From Strongylocentrotus droebachiensis (lineage: Eukaryota > Echinodermata > Echinoidea > Camarodonta > Strongylocentrotidae), in NCBI GenBank assembly GCA_035222895.1, contig JAVYIG010006421.1, positions 54,271-118,270 on the forward strand: a DNA stretch of 64,000 nucleotides, written 5' to 3'. Below, piece after piece: positions 45,781 through 57,133 of this stretch (its first letter is position 1; every line of letters starts with the position of its first letter). The notes under the pieces were generated by a model, which searched no databases, had not been told where the DNA came from, and saw only the letters and a list, made by a program, of their open reading frames with translations. Both the position numbers and the translations under genes were made by a program.

Positions 45781-47811
45781 AGGCGCGGATCTAGGGGGGG
45801 GGGGGGGCGATCGTGCCTTGGCCCCCCCCCCCGCAAAAAAAAAAAAAAAAAGGAGAGAGAGAGAAGGAAAAGAAGGGAAAGAGGAGAGAAAGGGAAAAAA
45901 GAAGAGGAAGAAGAAAAGAAAAGAGGGAAGAAGGTGATCGGGGGGGGGGGACTTGCCTCCCCCTCCCCCCCCCCCCCCCAAATAAAAAAATAAAAGAGAA
46001 GGAAGAAAAGGGAAAGAAAAAAGATAAAGAGGAGATAAAGGGAAGGACAAAATAGGAAGAAGAAAAGAAAAGAAGGGGGATATCAGTTGCAATTTTCCCG
46101 CCAACAATCGAAGGGGGGGGGCAAAAGACCCTAGCCTCCCCCCCCCCCCCCCCCCCCCCCCCGTCCCCGCTAAAAATAGAGAGAAGGAAGGAAAAGGAAA
46201 AGAGGAGAGCTAAAAGGGGACAAAAAGAGGAAGAAAAAAAGAAAAAGGAGAAAAGAAGCGGAGATCAGTTGCGGTTAATCCCGCCAACAATGTGTGGAGC
46301 GGGTTGGGGACGAAAATGACCGTGCCCCTCCCCCCCCCCCCCCCCCAGCAAACCTAAAAGAGAGATAAGGAAGGGAAGGGAAAGTGAAATAGGAGAGAAA
46401 GGGAAAGGAAAAAAAGAGAATGAAGAAAGGTAAGGGATATCAGTTGCAATTTTCCCGCCAACAAGGTGTAGATCGGAGGGGGGGGGGGGGAGCACTGGCG
46501 TACTGATAGGGGAGGGGGGGGGGGGTTGGGTTTGGAGAAATAGAATTCAAACGTGGTTTATTTATAATTCAATAACGGGGGTTAACAAATAATGCTGAAA
46601 TGAGATAATTTTCCTCACTCCATGCGTTTGTTGGAAAATGACAAATTCCTAAATTTACAGCCAGGCAAGAAAATGCTTCTTGAGATGCCTACATATCAGG
46701 GCCAGCGGAACGGCGGGGATCGGGATCCTCGAGCCCCCCCCCCCCCCCCCACACTTTCTTTGAAAAAGTATATTAAAGAGAAAATGCCTAAACTCCTGAA
46801 CTTCCGGGGCTCTGCCCCCTGGACCCCGTCTAGGGCGCTAAATGCTCATCTGACCGTAAATTAAAACCTTAAACCCCTGAGCTTCAGGGGCGGACAAGGT
46901 ATCAACATATTATGTTCATCTGACAGCAGGCGCGTAGCCAGGGGGGCGGTGGGGTGGCCCCCCAATAAACGCCGGCCAAAAGAGAGAGGAGTGTAAAGGA
47001 AGAGGACGTAGGAAGAAAAGGGAATAGACAAAGAACATACTGTATTTGAAATTCAGACAAGGATTAAGAGTCGAGAACGGTACAACGAATCGTCTTCTTT
47101 CTCTAATGAATTAATGAAACGTCAAAGCTTCCGCGCTACGCGCGGGGGAGGGCAGGTGGAACTTAATTCAGACGAGGATAATTTTCGGGAACGGTACAAC
47201 GAATCGTCTTCTTTCTATAATAATTTAATGAAACGTCGAGGCTTCCGCGCTTCGCGCGTAAGGGGGGGGGGGAAACTGAATTTAGACAAGGATTAAGAGT
47301 CGAGAACGGTACAACGAATCGTCTTCTTTCTTTAATGATTTAATGAAACGTAAAAGCTTCCGCGCTTCGCGTGGGAGGGGGGAAACCGAATTTAGACAAG
47401 GATTAAAAGTCATAACGGTACAACCAATCGTCTTATTTCGCTAATGATTTAATGAAACGTAAAAGCTGTATTCAGACGAGGATTATTTTCGAGAACGGTA
47501 CAACGAATCGTCTTCTTTCTCTAATGATTTAATGAAACGTACAAGCTTCCGCGCTTTGCGCGGAAGGGAGGAGGAGAAAAATGAATTCAGATGAGGATTA
47601 AGAGTCGAGAACGGTACAATGAATCGTCTTCTTTCTCTAAATATTTAATGAAACGTAAAAGCTTCCGAGCTTTGCGCGGGAGAGGGGGGTGAATTAAGAC
47701 GAGGATTAAGAGTAAAAAACTGTACAACGAATCGTCTTCTTTTTCGAATGATTTAATGAAACGTAAAAGCTTCCGCGCTTCGCGCGGGAGGGGAAAAACT
47801 ATTTTCAGACG
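45780..47811 (+). mobile_element. Composite purine-tract/minisatellite repeat, copy 1 (disrupts the LRR gene)
   Basis: It begins caggcgcggatctaggggg inside the LRR frame. Poly-purine tracts follow, each led by a G-run and C-run and separated by a block with gatatcagttgcaattttcc and cccgccaaca (about 46,078, 46,262, 46,436). Next come a cactggcgtactgatagggg end (46,495), a block with ggggctctgccccctggacc (46,806), a caggcgcgtagccagg end (46,926), and the 110-bp minisatellite (47,049-47,811). The same order of blocks recurs at 61,751-64,000. No right terminus or target duplication could be found, so it may be several nested elements. Confidence 0.65.
47049..47811. repeat. Minisatellite, about 110-bp unit, seven copies
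   Basis: Units carry gtacaacgaatcgtcttctt, atttaatgaaacgt and the hairpin-forming cttccgcgcttcgcgcgg. The anchor aatgaaacgt occurs at 47113, 47227, 47342, 47451, 47531, 47647 and 47755, so spacings are 114, 115, 109, 80, 116 and 108. The 80-bp unit lacks the CG-rich hairpin. Confidence 0.85.
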
Positions 47812-48050
47812 AGTAGGCACGTACAGAAGGGGAGGGGGTTAGGGGGTTGACCCTCCCCCTGAGGTTGTTTATGTGTGTATTTTGGAGCAACCCCCCCCCC
47901 CCCCCCCACCCCTTTTCTGTGATTTTTTTTTTTTTTTTTTTTTAATTTAAAAAAAAAATTAAAAAATATGCCAATGGCTGACCTAAAAAAGGTGACCTCA
48001 CCTCCCCCCCCCCAAACGAAACAAAATGTCAAATTTTCAAATTTCGAGAC
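47812..48050. mobile_element. Partial copy of the 59,973-60,320 hAT-like element
   Basis: Shared blocks in the same order: a G-rich start (gcacgtacagaaggggaggg), gttgaccctcccc, poly-C before ccttttctgtgat, poly-T, aaaggtgacctcacc and aaaatgtcaaattttc. It abuts the 110-bp minisatellite and lacks the right terminus. Confidence 0.6.
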
Positions 48051-48384
48051 CAAAAAAAAAAAAAGTGTCCTCTTAAACCTTTGGGTCGTGATACCAATGA
48101 GGTGATGAGGAGGGGTGTGGGGGTGAACATGTTGACTGGATGAAAGAAAGTTTAAGTCATATTTTTGGATGGGTCATACTAATGACATGACTGATAATCC
48201 AATGCATTTTAATGTATGTTCGGTTGCTCTACAGGGGGTAGTGTTACCCTTTAAGAATTGTTGCTAATTTTCTTCTCTTATCCTCAAGCGAGGTTTTTAT
48301 TTCCATAATAGTAATACATATGTACATTAATAACTCAATGATAACACATTCATATCTTAAAAATAATCTTAGCAACGACTTGAA

Positions 48385-49500
48385 TTAAAAAAACAAAGTA
48401 TGTGGGTAGTAAACAGAACCATTAACAATCTTCTTAACGTAACATTTATAAATTGCATATTGCGCATAATTTAAAATAATATCCAGAAGTAAATATTTCT
48501 TGTTTGCAATATCCTTACCTACAACTATTATCTTCTGGTCTATTTGTATTTCTATTTGGAATAGATTAAATATCAAATTACATATTATTTTCCAAAACAA
48601 AGTCACATTCTTGCAATATAACATAAAATGAAAAGTTGAATCAACTTGTCAACAAGAGTTGCATAGATTATTATTAACAATTTGCCATTTATATAAGTTT
48701 TCTTTTGAGGCAATAAACCTATGAATCATCTTGAAATTAAATTGTTTAACTTTATTATTACGAATTTGCTTTAATTTAAATAAAAATACATCCTTCCAAA
48801 CAAAGTCATTATCCAAATCTAAAAAGAAATTCCAAAAGTAAATGATATTTGGTTCTTTTGACTTTTACGTATTAACAAACGATAGTAATCTTTCACTTTC
48901 ATAACAAAAACATTCACTTTATCCCCTGTTTCTATTTCTATCATACTCGAAATATCACATTCTTGTTGAAATTCATATCTTAATCTATCCAACCAACACT
49001 GTGGAAATGCTTTCTTTAATTTTGTATATTTAAAATCAAATAAGAGCTGTTGTGCTTTCACTTTTGTATTTAGTATTGTAGAGTCATTCCAAATACCATT
49101 TGTAATCAAATTATGCATTTTCAATAAACCGGCCTCTTGCCATTCTCGATAAAACAGTATTTTTTTCTTAAAGGTATAATGTTACTATTTTTCGAAATGA
49201 TTTCATTTGGAATATTTCTTACTTTAAACATATCAATGAATTTTAGTTCTGACCAAGTACAAAAAAGATCTACATAGAATTCTGGCAAATTATGTTTAGA
49301 GCATAATAAATACATATCCTTTATGTTACAATTGAAATGTAAACATAGTGGCAAACCCCCTATTTTGTCGGACCTGTATCTAAACATATTTTTCCAATAC
49401 GAGCCATTATCATTAAAAAAACGAGATATCCATGCCAAACGAAGTGAAGATATATATATTGTGAAGGCAGTTGAGAAAAACAATTTTCCAATGTTCATGT
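48385..49500 (-). pseudogene. Decayed non-LTR retrotransposon (LINE), C-terminal part of the RT polyprotein
   Basis: Read on the minus strand, successive frames give conserved LINE C-terminal segments in the right order: ISSLRLAWISRFF and KNMFRYRSDKIGGLPLCLHF, then IWNDSTILN, then DFVWKDVFLFKLKQIRNNKV with FNFKMIHRFIASKENLYKW and NNLCNSC, then TFHFMLYCKNVTLFWK. The last parts match the zinc-binding zf-RVT module that follows reverse transcriptase in L1/Tx1-like elements. At least three frame changes and missing upstream RT motifs show it is dead and 5'-truncated. It lies on the far side of the composite repeat from the LRR fragment. Confidence 0.75.
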
Positions 49501-49556
49501 TTGAGCCTCGTCTTCACACAATACGGTAAATGTTATTAAAACGGCTCTTAACTACT
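49470..49556. repeat. Inverted partner of 54,233-54,319
   Basis: About 87 bp here (aatgttcatgtttgagcctc ... aaaacggctcttaactac) reads as the reverse complement of 54,233-54,319. An 18-bp direct repeat, tatatattgtgaaggcag, flanks this block at 49,452 and 49,566. The block touches the start of the LINE-like frame, so both copies may belong to LINE sequence. Confidence 0.65.
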
Positions 49557-50756
49557 AATTTCTACATATATATTGTGAAGGCAGAGTATATAAACAGATA
49601 AGTATTTATTTCCATGTTGAAAACCGTTAACTACGAACAAATACATGTATAAATATGTCGATTTAGATTTAGATTTAGTTCACACAACCTACATATAGAA
49701 ACCTGCATAGACGTCCAGAAAATCCTTCACATCTACAAACTTGTAGGGATAGTACGGGACAAGTTGGAGGTGAATTTCACATTGTAATGGAATGTACAAG
49801 ATAAAAAGTTGAACGAAAATTGTTATAATATAATAATAGGAATATCTGGAGAATTTAAAGTTCAAAACAAGTTACAAAATTACACGATGAAAATATAATC
49901 AGTTTTTAAAGTATTTTCAAATCAGTCAAACACCCAAAGTGAAGTTCGATAGTCGCATGGAATCTGTAATGTCTTTTAAAATAACATCTCTTGTTTGAGG
50001 GAATATCTCTTTGTCATATGATTTGCTATTTTGTATCTGTATAATTTTTATGTTACACTTGCATACATTTTGAAGTGATTTAATCCAAATCCTTGTGATA
50101 TTAATAGGGGACATAAATAATGAATTATAGCAACAATCCGGGAATAAGTTTCTGACCATTTGAATTATTTCCACAAAAAAAATGTTTTCATAACTATTGC
50201 TATGAGGTTTACCCATGAATCATTTGCATACATACGTAAATTGTCAACAATAAAGATTTTATATGAATTACTGTTTGTCATTTACTAAACATTTCATCTA
50301 ATTTGAAGTGATGCACAACTACATATTTGTACAATTATTCAAAAGGTTTCCATGTATCTTTCAAAAGATTTTTCCAATATGTGTAATAATTGTCATTCCC
50401 ATATGTTGTAAAACAAAATATTCATTTGAATGAAGTTCTCTAATAAATACAAATACAAAAATGTATGACTCAGCAGTGTCTTTTCTCTTCAGAGGACCCA
50501 TAATAATATGCTTTCAATTTTGAGTAGCCACTTAGGAGAAGAAGAAAATAAATTGTACACGACATACAGTAGAGTTTAATATCCACCATGACGTCACAAT
50601 CCACTGACCAAACTGCCCATTTGAGATTCGCATAGTGATATATTAATTCAGTCAACAATATGACAGGGGATTCATGACAATCGACTCTGTGCTTCATGAA
50701 GAAGAGCTTTATGTAAGGTAATAACGGAAGAACAATCAAATTAGAAAAATTTGTCA

Positions 50757-52375
50757 TAATGCATTTATGTTTGACAGGCAATTTAATCAGTTGCCAATAT
50801 CGACAGTTTTTTTTTTTCTTCTTTGACGTTTATTTAGTCAGACCTTGTTGGAAGTCTTCTAAATGCTACGAATAGATTTCGATTTTTCATAATGCTTTCA
50901 TGTTTGACAGGAAATTTAATCAGTTGCCAATATCGACAGGCTTGTTTTCTTTGACGTTTATTTATTCAGAGGACCTATAATAATATGCCATCCATTTTTA
51001 GTAGTACCCCACGGGAGAAGGCACGTAGAAGAAAGATTTTTTTTTTTTTTGTACATGACACACAGTAGAATTTAATCTATAATCCACGGACTCATTTTTC
51101 AGCTTTCATACATAATATGAACTCACTACAAGGGTTGGATTGCCCTTTAGCAATACGTATAGATGGTGGCAATGCTGTATTATGGAATGTGGATTAGCCA
51201 AAGGGTGTTTACTTCATAGCATAAATTACGTCACTACATACAATATTTTATAATCTGAATATTGAAATATATGTGAATGCCAATTATTAAAGTTTATGCG
51301 TCACAATTATCTTTCAAAAAGTACACATTACGAGGAGACATGCAGATTAATTCAATCAACAGTAACCAGTATTGTGTCTCAGGGAACATTTCCCTTCTTC
51401 GTTTGACCAACAGTTGTTATACCAGGAATATCATTACCATCGATCTAATGACAATATGTCATAAATCGAAAGGCCAGAGCTGTTTATTTACAAAAGAGGT
51501 TCTGCATGCATGACAGGGGGTTCATGAGAATCGACTCTGAGCTTCAAGGAGTTTTGAGAGCTGGAGACCCAACTGGTAACAAATTATTCCAAGCAGCTGC
51601 TGTTTTCTAATCTACTGGTGTGCTGTTACCCTTGATGTCCGAGGTTCGAAGACGCCAATATCATTGGGAAGCTTGAGTGGTGATTTTTGTCACAAAGAAA
51701 TATCCTTAATATTTCACTTTTTATTTGAACTAACAAGGGGAAAATCGAACAGATGACAAAAATATGAATACAAAATCCTAATTGTGTCAAGAAATTTGTT
51801 TACATTGTAAGATAGCAGAATAGTAACAATTTACAGTCCTAAAACCTGCAATTTGACACTTTTCCGATTACTTGCGGCTCACGAAAATAACAATTGAATT
51901 TATTCATGTACAGTTCTTTATGATGTTATATGTCAGATTAGTGCTCACACATGCCCAGTCGAGTAATTTTGATAAATATTTCAGGAAATTTTGCTCCATT
52001 TCCTTTCGCTTGCCTCCTGTAAAGGTAAGCATTGTATACTGCTCGTATTATCAGAAGTTTGCAGCCAGGCAGAAATCTTTTGTCTACGTATCTGCAAGAA
52101 AGATCCAGTAAAGCACATGCCTGACATATTTTCTCCTGGCGGCATCGAAGATGGTACAAAGGGAATGAGCTAGATAGGACTCTATCTCTTAAAACTTTTT
52201 GGTTTAAGGTAATAAAGGAAGCACAAGCCTTTAAAACACTTTTTCGTAATGGGTTCATGTTTGACAGGCAATTGAATCAGTTGCCAATATCTACAGTTTT
52301 TGTTTAAACGTTTATTTATTCAGACCTTGTTGTAAGTCTTCTAAATACTGCGAAATCGATTTCGATATAGTTTTA
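50757..52375. repeat. Set of dispersed direct repeats
   Basis: A block with atgtttgacaggcaattta, cagttgccaatat and gacgtttattta occurs at about 50,765-50,880, 50,900-50,980 and 52,255-52,375. A second block (catgacaatcgactctgtgc, near 50,672; catgagaatcgactctgagc near 51,524) occurs twice. No coding potential is evident; it is probably decayed copies of one element. Confidence 0.55.
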
Positions 52376-52991
52376 TATTAATCTTCGTGAAAACATGACA
52401 TCCATTGATATTCTATTCGGTCGTTAGAAGATTATTTTCACACATGATTTGGTAAAATGAATTTACAAAGATTTAATTTGGAATCTATTGTGTTAAATCT
52501 TCGAATATTTGTAGGAGAGGACATGAACAAATCTATGATTTTTGCATTCTTGCTATCGTCTTTGGTTAAATTGTACCCCATTATTAGATTCATTTTGTTC
52601 ACAATTCCCTTCCCTCGAACCCGTTGAAAATATTTATAATGTACATGAATAAAGAGAAGATCCATGACTGATTTTTAGCGAACCCTGCTTATAATTGCTG
52701 CAATAATGCACATGGAAAGATCAAGTCATGATATAAGTGCATGCATCAAATGGCCACGCACGATCAGGATAATGAAAAAAGAAAATGATTGCTTTTCATG
52801 ATCATAGTCTTTTGACAATTTTTCTCTTTGTATTGATAATGCCCTTATAAGGTAAATAGTTTCACGACAAAATACACCTTTATCAAATACAATAAGCAAG
52901 TATTTGTACTTCTGGTAATTTAATTATCAACTCCAATATTTTGACCTTTATCATCCATATAAAGGTCGGTAGACGATATTCATTTATTGTA

Positions 52992-53938
52992 TATAAGGCC
53001 CTTTTACACTTTCACGGATCGCATCACGGATCATCCCGGATCGTCGCTCCAGGATCATCCGTGTTATCTCCGGCATTACCGTGTATACACCGGGGAGGCA
53101 TCCGGCGTGATCCTTGGCGTACCGGCATATCTGGGGAAAAAATTAAACTTGCTTAATTTTTCATCCCGGAGTTCACGGATGAAACAATCCGTCCTCTTCC
53201 CTGTAGGCACCGTGTACCTCCGTGTAGCCGCCGAATACATCCGGGACAGTCCGTGTAGACACCGGGAGGTCCGTATTAAAGTCACTGAGTAGTCGGCTCT
53301 CATGGGGAATTCGACACCGTTCGGGTGTTTATCCAATAACAGGTGTTGTCAATCACCAGGGTTAGCCTTGAGTTTTATGACCATTGGACCTTATGTAATG
53401 CTTTGATTTGCCGAAGACTCTCGAGCTCTCCCAGAGATTGGGGGTAATTCTTGACTGGACTATGGGTTTGCTGTGTGCAAAATTGTACCCCCATTAATGG
53501 TATTTCCACCAAGTCTGGTGTCAGCGAATTATGGCCTTCTGCACATGGAAACTGGCGATCCACTCCCTTTAACACCGGTTTCATCCGGGTTTGAAATTCC
53601 GTATATCAAATGAGCGCCTACAAGCTCAAGTCACGCGTCAACATTCCGGAGATATCCCAATAGACAACGTACACCTCCGTGTAAGGACCGTAAAAGTACC
53701 CAGTAGCCTCCGTGCTCTTCCTTGAAATCCTTGTTAGCTCCGTATGCGTTTCCGGCGTGGTCCGCGTTGCTACCTTGTCTGTCCGTGGAGACACCGTACT
53801 TGCCCGTGTATACACCTAGTTCGGAACGTATCCACACCGGCATCGAGAAGAAATCGTGGTGTCGCACGCCGGAACACCTCGGATTAAGATCCGGGATGAT
53901 CCGTGATGCGATCCGTGAAAGTGTAAAAGGGCCTTATA
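52992..53938. mobile_element. DNA transposon with about 49-bp perfect terminal inverted repeats, 0.95 kb
   Basis: Left end taaggcccttttacactttc continues to a catcacggatcatcccggat block. The right end is its exact complement, finishing gaaagtgtaaaagggcctta. TA or TAA-type flanks cannot be resolved because the ends are themselves palindromic. The interior is GC-rich compared with the surroundings and full of ccgtgta/tacacgg and tccgg sub-repeats. No transposase. The superfamily is uncertain; GGCCC ends with a TAA-type site would fit PIF/Harbinger. Confidence 0.75.
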
Positions 53939-54232
53939 CGCTTCAATTGAAACGAATTCCTCTACTAGGAATGGGTAACGAATGATCGATGAAAAGATTA
54001 TACAATCCATGGCCACTATTTTATTGAATCGATTTTGTATATACCGGTAAAATGAGTACCATAGAGAGCAGATAGTCATTCTCCTGAAATGCGACGGTAG
54101 AAAGGACTTTGTAATTTTTCATCTGCACAGGCAATCTACTAAACAGAGGCACACGGCTCATCCGCTCTCTCGACATGTTTCAGTTTGAAGGGTACAGCTC
54201 ATGGTAAAATAACAATCTATATTAAGAAAGTC

Positions 54233-54319
54233 GTAGTTAAGAGCCGTTTTAATAACATTTACCGTTTATGTGAAGACGAGGCTCAAACATGAACATTGGC
54301 AAATTAATTTTCTCAACTT
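54233..54319. repeat. Inverted partner of 49,470-49,556
   Basis: Starts gtagttaagagccgttttaa and ends near caaattaattttctcaac. The plus strand here again reads NIGKLIFST, like the minus strand at 49.48 kb, so this is a second LINE-like fragment in opposite orientation, 0.5 kb before the GPCR gene. Confidence 0.6.
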
Positions 54320-54814
54320 TTGTGGTGAATGTTTTTAATAAAAATAAGCCGTTTGCGTAACATAATTAGTTACGAAACGCAGTGCTTCTTATAATCACTC
54401 TTGCAGCGTGACCATCCCTTCGGGAATAATTTGAACGGCTTCTGAGAAACCTTTCAACAAAGTTATTGACGTGCGTGCTATTACTTATATTAAATCGTCC
54501 GAGGTTCTTCCAATTACATTCCAACAAAAATATTTAGAAAACGACTTTGAACGACTTCTTAGTTCTAGAGTGGTTCGTCTATAGTTGTGTTTTTCAATGT
54601 TATCTTAAAGGCATGAAAGAGAGTCCTGGCCATATTATTTTTGATCTTCAGGATACGCGGTAATCAATTTTGCAACATTATTACATATTGCATATACAAA
54701 TTGTATGCGTGTAACCATCGCCTTAACGGTGACGATATTATCACAACACCAGTATAGCTGCATAAGCACGGAGGGGAGCTGAGAGTGAGCCTATATATTA
54801 TAGAAACTGTCAAC

Positions 54815-55861
54815 ATGTCAGATAAAAATATGTTCATGAATCAAACTGGGGGACACGATCATGAAGAATTTGAGGTAGGACACATTCATCGCGTCATTGG
54901 AGCTACAATTCTCTGCATCATATCCCTGATTGGGATCTTTGGAAACAGCCTGGTAATCTTGGCCGTGTCGGTTTCAAAAAAATTGCATACGATCACCAAT
55001 GTGTTTGTGGTCAGTCTCAGCATAACAGAACTTTTGACGTGTGCCATCTTGCCTTTTCAAAGCCTTGGTCTTGTGCACCCTGCGAAGTGGCCTTTGAATC
55101 CTACCTTCTGTCAAGTGGTCGGAGCGTCCGTCTACATTCTAACACTGACCAGTGTCTTCACGCTTGCGAACATCGCCTTCAATCGCTACTATCTCATCAC
55201 ACGTCGACGAGAGGCTTACCAACGACTGTATAAGCCGTCGAAGCTATGTCTGATGCAAACCCTGGCCTGGCTACAAGCTATTCTATGTCTAGCCATACCC
55301 GAACTGATCAACATAGAGACGTTGGGTTACTCCGATGAGCAACACTGGTGTAGCTGGCTCAGCAAGCCTGAAGACCCTATCGGGATCTACGAGACAATTG
55401 CCTTCGTGAATATCTTTCTGGCATTTCTCCTCATCCTCTTCTGCTACGTCAAGATTTTCATGCGTGTTCGGGAACAACGACAAGTGATGGCAAACAACAA
55501 CCTACCGTCAGAGCCTACAGCTGGTCCTTCTGCAGCGACCGACACTCAACCAGAGAACCCACATAATCCTCAGGACAAACCTGAGATCCGCAAGAGAGAT
55601 AGTCAGATCAACAAGAATCTCTTCAGTGTTGTCTGTGCCTTCTTTGTTAGCGTCATGCCTCATACCCTTTGTGTCCTCATCCCCGGCCATGAAATCCCAT
55701 CCATCTATACCTTCATCTTGATGTCTGTCAACTGCTGCATCAACCCTCTCATCTATGCTGACAAACATCCACATTTCAAGCAGGTCTTCAGGTGCTTGCT
55801 TAGACGCCAGTATGATAAGATCCCAAACCCTGTGTCATGGGTGCGGATGTATGCAGAATAG
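54815..55861 (+). CDS. Class A (rhodopsin-like) G-protein-coupled receptor, single exon, orphan or melatonin-receptor-like
   Basis: An intact single-exon frame of 348 residues. The start is the ATG at 54815; the frame is open further upstream only from a GTG. N-glycosylation site NQT at residues 9-11. Seven hydrophobic segments lie at about 27-51, 62-86, 99-127, 144-166, 191-216, 268-290 and 297-315. TM1 has GN (43-44). TM2 has SITELL, with Glu72 where class A normally has Asp. Cys99 and Cys179 can form the usual disulfide. TM3 ends in NRY (123-125) instead of DRY, TM4 has Trp152, TM6 has Pro282 but no CWxP, and TM7 ends in NPLIY (310-314). A basic helix 8 with a cysteine (CLLRR) follows. The third intracellular loop is Pro/Thr/Ser-rich. 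NRY followed by a Tyr-rich loop recalls melatonin-type receptors, but TM7 has NP, not the NA typical of those. It is a plasma-membrane receptor; the ligand is unknown. It is not the missing part of the LRR gene 9 kb upstream, because it has its own start and no hinge region. Confidence 0.92.
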   Translation: MSDKNMFMNQTGGHDHEEFEVGHIHRVIGATILCIISLIGIFGNSLVILAVSVSKKLHTITNVFVVSLSITELLTCAILPFQSLGLVHPAKWPLNPTFCQVVGASVYILTLTSVFTLANIAFNRYYLITRRREAYQRLYKPSKLCLMQTLAWLQAILCLAIPELINIETLGYSDEQHWCSWLSKPEDPIGIYETIAFVNIFLAFLLILFCYVKIFMRVREQRQVMANNNLPSEPTAGPSAATDTQPENPHNPQDKPEIRKRDSQINKNLFSVVCAFFVSVMPHTLCVLIPGHEIPSIYTFILMSVNCCINPLIYADKHPHFKQVFRCLLRRQYDKIPNPVSWVRMYAE

Positions 55862-57133
55862 AAGTATAATTATACACTCTTGCTCTTAGATTGGCTATTG
55901 ATTTTAATATCTGTTTCAACTACTTCAAGAGAAATATTTATATTATGGACTGATGGGTCCATCTTTGAGTTTTAAAAGTATAATTTAGATACTATTGTAG
56001 AAGACTGTACTCTTGGTGTTTGTAATAGTTTTACATTTTTAATAGCCACACCTTCTCCTTAATTTCCCGTTGAATACTTTGCTTGTTGTTTAGTCGATAT
56101 ACTGCACATAATTATCGGTGTTATTCTTTCACACAGGGCTTTCTTGTACTTAAGTGCCTGGTCAATGGTCTAAATGCACTAAATTAATGAATGGTAAAAT
56201 TAATAACTTCGGCTGCATATTTGCACGATCAATGTGTCCATTTATTTCTATATCACGAATACGAATTCATTTAATCTCATACCACTAAGATAGTTATGTA
56301 GGCCTATTTCTCTCAGTATATATTCTGGATGATTTTTCTAAAGACTAGATATATACGGATGGTTACATAAAACCCCAATAAAATGTAAACATAAAGTATA
56401 ATAAAGCAGAGCACATCAATTTGAAGAGTGAATCTTGTGAAATGTGATAACGTCCACATTAAATAGTAGGCTGATAACTTTGGTAAAATGTTAAGTGTCA
56501 TAATGAATGAACTATAAAGCGATGTTCAGTCTGTGTACTACACATAAAATGTTCTTTTATGTGTGATTGCCCAGGCCTGCCCTGTGGTATTTCAAAAGTT
56601 ATGAAAAGCCACAGAACAGTCGTTTTGTATACTTTGATGAATAGTAAACCATAATTATGCTCAATATGTTCATCATTCCACAATAGTCTATTAATGTGGC
56701 ATCTATATTACGAGTCATATTTTCGACAAATTTAAGCATTTTAAGGAACCTATGTAAGCTTAACTCAAGAAAAAGATGCCCTTCAACATTTGTTTTTCAT
56801 GTATGAAATGTTTGAACGGGATGATGGATTGGGGCAGGAGTGGATCCATGATTTTTTGAAAATTTAAAAATAATGCTGCAATTTTTTGTTTAATGCGTGT
56901 ATGCCAAGTATATATTTTCTTTCAATGTTGCGTCTTGCTATGTTTACGTTGTTCAAATGCCACTGACATTAAATTTGTAATACCCCATGTTGAAAATTTG
57001 AATTGATTGTAGTGTTTATTACTAAAGTTTTAAGCGATTCACATTATGCCGTATCACTGAAATCACTTCATACAAGAATGGCTGTATATACTGTAGCAGC
57101 TCATTACAAACTCTTATATTATATAGTGGCATA
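55862..57133. other. Gene-free stretch after the GPCR
   Basis: AT-rich sequence, presumably 3' UTR and then intergenic; apart from one candidate poly(A) hexamer I see nothing in it. Confidence 0.5.
56377..56382 (+). terminator. Candidate poly(A) signal for the GPCR gene
   Basis: AATAAA about 515 bases after the GPCR stop codon, in AT-rich non-coding sequence. It is the best hexamer noticed on the plus strand in this stretch; use is unproven. Confidence 0.3.

Noticed and set aside
45550..46107. Poly-Pro/Phe and Arg/Lys/Glu-rich frames in 45.5-46.5 and 61.6-62.5 kb
   Set aside because: These are translations of purine and pyrimidine tracts of the composite repeat, with no gene signature.
44928..55861. 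LRR exons plus the GPCR as one LGR-type receptor gene
   Set aside because: The GPCR has its own ATG and N-terminus, lacks the LGR hinge, and lies 9 kb away across a repeat cluster. Its TM motifs do not resemble glycoprotein-hormone or relaxin receptors.
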